Positions 55,042 through 64,000 of a DNA stretch of 64,000 nucleotides are shown piece by piece; positions within the stretch are counted from its first letter, which is position 1; each line of letters begins with the position of its first letter. The stretch is from Paguma larvata (taxonomy: Eukaryota > Chordata > Mammalia > Carnivora > Viverridae): the NCBI GenBank assembly GCA_030068075.1, contig CM057843.1:13968001-14032000 (forward strand), read 5' to 3'. The notes below the pieces were generated by a model, which was not told where the DNA came from, made no database searches, and was given only the letters and a program-made list of their open reading frames with translations. Made by a program: the position numbers and the translations under genes.

Positions 55042-55079
55042 GGAGCGCGTTCTGCAAAGCGGAGCGCGTTCTGCAAAGC
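55042..55079. repeat. Perfect 19-bp tandem duplication in the CpG island
   Basis: GGAGCGCGTTCTGCAAAGC at 55042-55060 is repeated exactly at 55061-55079. Confidence 0.95.
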
Positions 55080-55534
55080 GGTCGGGGCCGCGAACAGCGA
55101 GGGCCCGAGACGAGGGGGCGGACGGTGCTGCGCCACCTCCCGGGGCGGCGGCCTCGCGGCCCAGAGCGCCAAAGGCGGAGCGGGGCGCTGGCGCCCGCTC
55201 TCCACGGACGCCGAGAGGCCGGGCCCCCCGCCTCGGTCCCCTCGGCCATCTCTGAGAGCCCCAAAATGGAGGCGGGAAGGAAAAGCGGTGGCGAAAGAGC
55301 CGGGGCGCCGTGGGCTGCGTCCCGCCGGCTGTCGGGGAGCTTCCTGCCCCGCACCGGGCTCTCTCGGGCTGTCAGCCGCTCGCCCTCCGCGGCCCGGCCC
55401 ACTTCCCCGGCACTCCCCGTCCGCTGTCTGAAGGCCCCTCGCGGGCTCCGGAACCCCGACGCCGCGCCCCTCCCCCCGCCCGGAGCGGCCGCAGCCCCCA
55501 CCCCCGGGCTGGATCCCCGCCGCGGCGTCCGGCC

Positions 55535-55625
55535 CGCCGAGGTCACGTGGCGCGCGCCGGCCAATCGGCGCGCGGCGGCGGGTCCAGCCCCGCCCCGCCC
55601 GGCCGCTGTTGGGCAGTAGGACCGG
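55535..55625 (+). promoter_or_regulatory. ALDH3A2: Putative ALDH3A2 core promoter
   Basis: An E-box CACGTG at 55544-55549 (USF/bHLH-type, as TCACGTG), a CCAAT box at 55561-55565 (NF-Y-type) and a GC-box run GCCCCGCCCCGCCC at 55587-55600 are stacked within 60 bp. No TATA box is seen. This suggests a start near 55610-55640; the start site itself is inferred. Confidence 0.65.
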
Positions 55626-55836
55626 GCGGGTGCGGAGGACGCGGCGGAGCGAGCGAGCCGAACGGCGGGTGAGCGAGGTAGGGCCCCGGGCCGGCGCAGG
55701 GGGTCGCGGGGCGGGCGGGGACGGGGGGAGGAGGGGGGACGGCGTCCGTCCGTCCGTCCGCCAGCCGCGGCATCCTTCCGGCCCGCCACGCCCCCGCGGC
55801 GCTGCCCGACCTCTCCCTTCTCCTTAGGACAAGGCC
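55610..55836 (+). other. ALDH3A2: ALDH3A2 5' UTR, possibly with a small intron
   Basis: The ATG sits 9 bases after an acceptor-like site (pyrimidine tract ending CTTAG at 55823-55827). Upstream donor-like sites are CGG|GTGAGC at 55669 and GAG|GTAGGG at 55678. An intron of about 150-160 nt is therefore possible, as is an unspliced leader. A (CCGT)n stretch lies at 55743-55759. Confidence 0.4.
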
Positions 55837-63640
<7,804 letters not shown>

Positions 63641-63644
63641 TTCT

Positions 63645-63788
63645 TTAAGTTTTTTTCAATGTTCATTTATTTTTGAGAGAGAGAGACAGAGACAGGGTGC
63701 GAACAGGGGAGGGGCAGAGAGAGAGGGAGACACAGAATCCTAAGCAGGCTCCAGGCTCTGAGCTGTCAGCACAGACCCTGACGGCAGG
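63645..63788 (-). mobile_element. CAN-SINE, cut by the next insertion
   Basis: Stops within the body at GACCCTGACGGCAGG, where another SINE begins. Confidence 0.85.
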
Positions 63789-63789
63789 T

Positions 63790-64000
63790 CTTTTTTTTTT
63801 TTTTTTTTTTAAATGTTTATTCATTTTTGAAAAACAGAGAGAGATAGAGCACAAGCAGGGGAGGGGCAGAGAGAGAGAGAGGGAGACAGAATCCGAAGCA
63901 GGCAGGCTCCAGGCTCTGAGCTGTCAGCACAGAGCCCCACGCGGGGCTCGAACTCACAAAGTATGTGATCGTGACCTGAGCCGAAGTCGGACGTTTAACT
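63790..64000 (-). mobile_element. CAN-SINE, cut by window end
   Basis: A long T run, then the standard body. Its head lies beyond the window. Inserted into the SINE at 63645. Confidence 0.92.

Overview
This is nuclear genomic DNA from a feliform carnivore (cat family or close relative). The evidence is about fifty tRNA-Lys-derived CAN-SINEs of the felid type (head GGGGCGCCTGGGTGG, CT-rich tail, A-rich end), felid-type L1 3' ends, and intron-split genes with GT/AG junctions. There is no bacterial, plasmid or phage content, and most of the window is intron or intergenic repeat. The species cannot be fixed from the sequence alone.

Two protein-coding genes lie head to tail on the + strand. The first (1-40473) is the 3' three quarters of a MATE-type H+/organic-cation antiporter. 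Fourteen exons, the first cut by the window edge, join in one continuous frame of 424 residues plus stop. The protein resembles the rodent SLC47A2 'class III' MATE more than human MATE1 or MATE2-K, and its position directly upstream of ALDH3A2 fits that. The second (55837 onward) is the 5' half of ALDH3A2, fatty aldehyde dehydrogenase: a CpG-island promoter and coding exons 1-4 (226 complete residues). The exon with the catalytic cysteine lies beyond the window.

Layout: 1-40473, MATE gene with large repeat-filled introns (6.4-17.1 kb, 18.2-27.7 kb, 32.2-38.7 kb); 40474-54900, intergenic repeats and old LTR-like material; about 54930-56050, CpG island with CCAAT, GC-box and E-box motifs and a possible 5'-UTR intron; 55837-64000, ALDH3A2 exons 1-4 and introns.

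Mobile elements: two solo gammaretrovirus-like LTRs (about 605 bp, both on the - strand) with different target-site duplications; a nearly full-length, decayed Tigger1 DNA transposon inserted at a TA within an L1; many L1 fragments; L2 and MIR relics; and the CAN-SINEs, several with intact target-site duplications. The two genes do not share a pathway as far as the sequence shows: one exports organic cations in exchange for protons, the other oxidises long-chain fatty aldehydes on the ER membrane. I found no new biological system. The points most worth checking are the MATE class and its Glu-to-Asp change, the NAGNAG acceptor in the last exon, the SINE-borne poly(A) signal, the LTR pair, and the high CpG content of old repeats.
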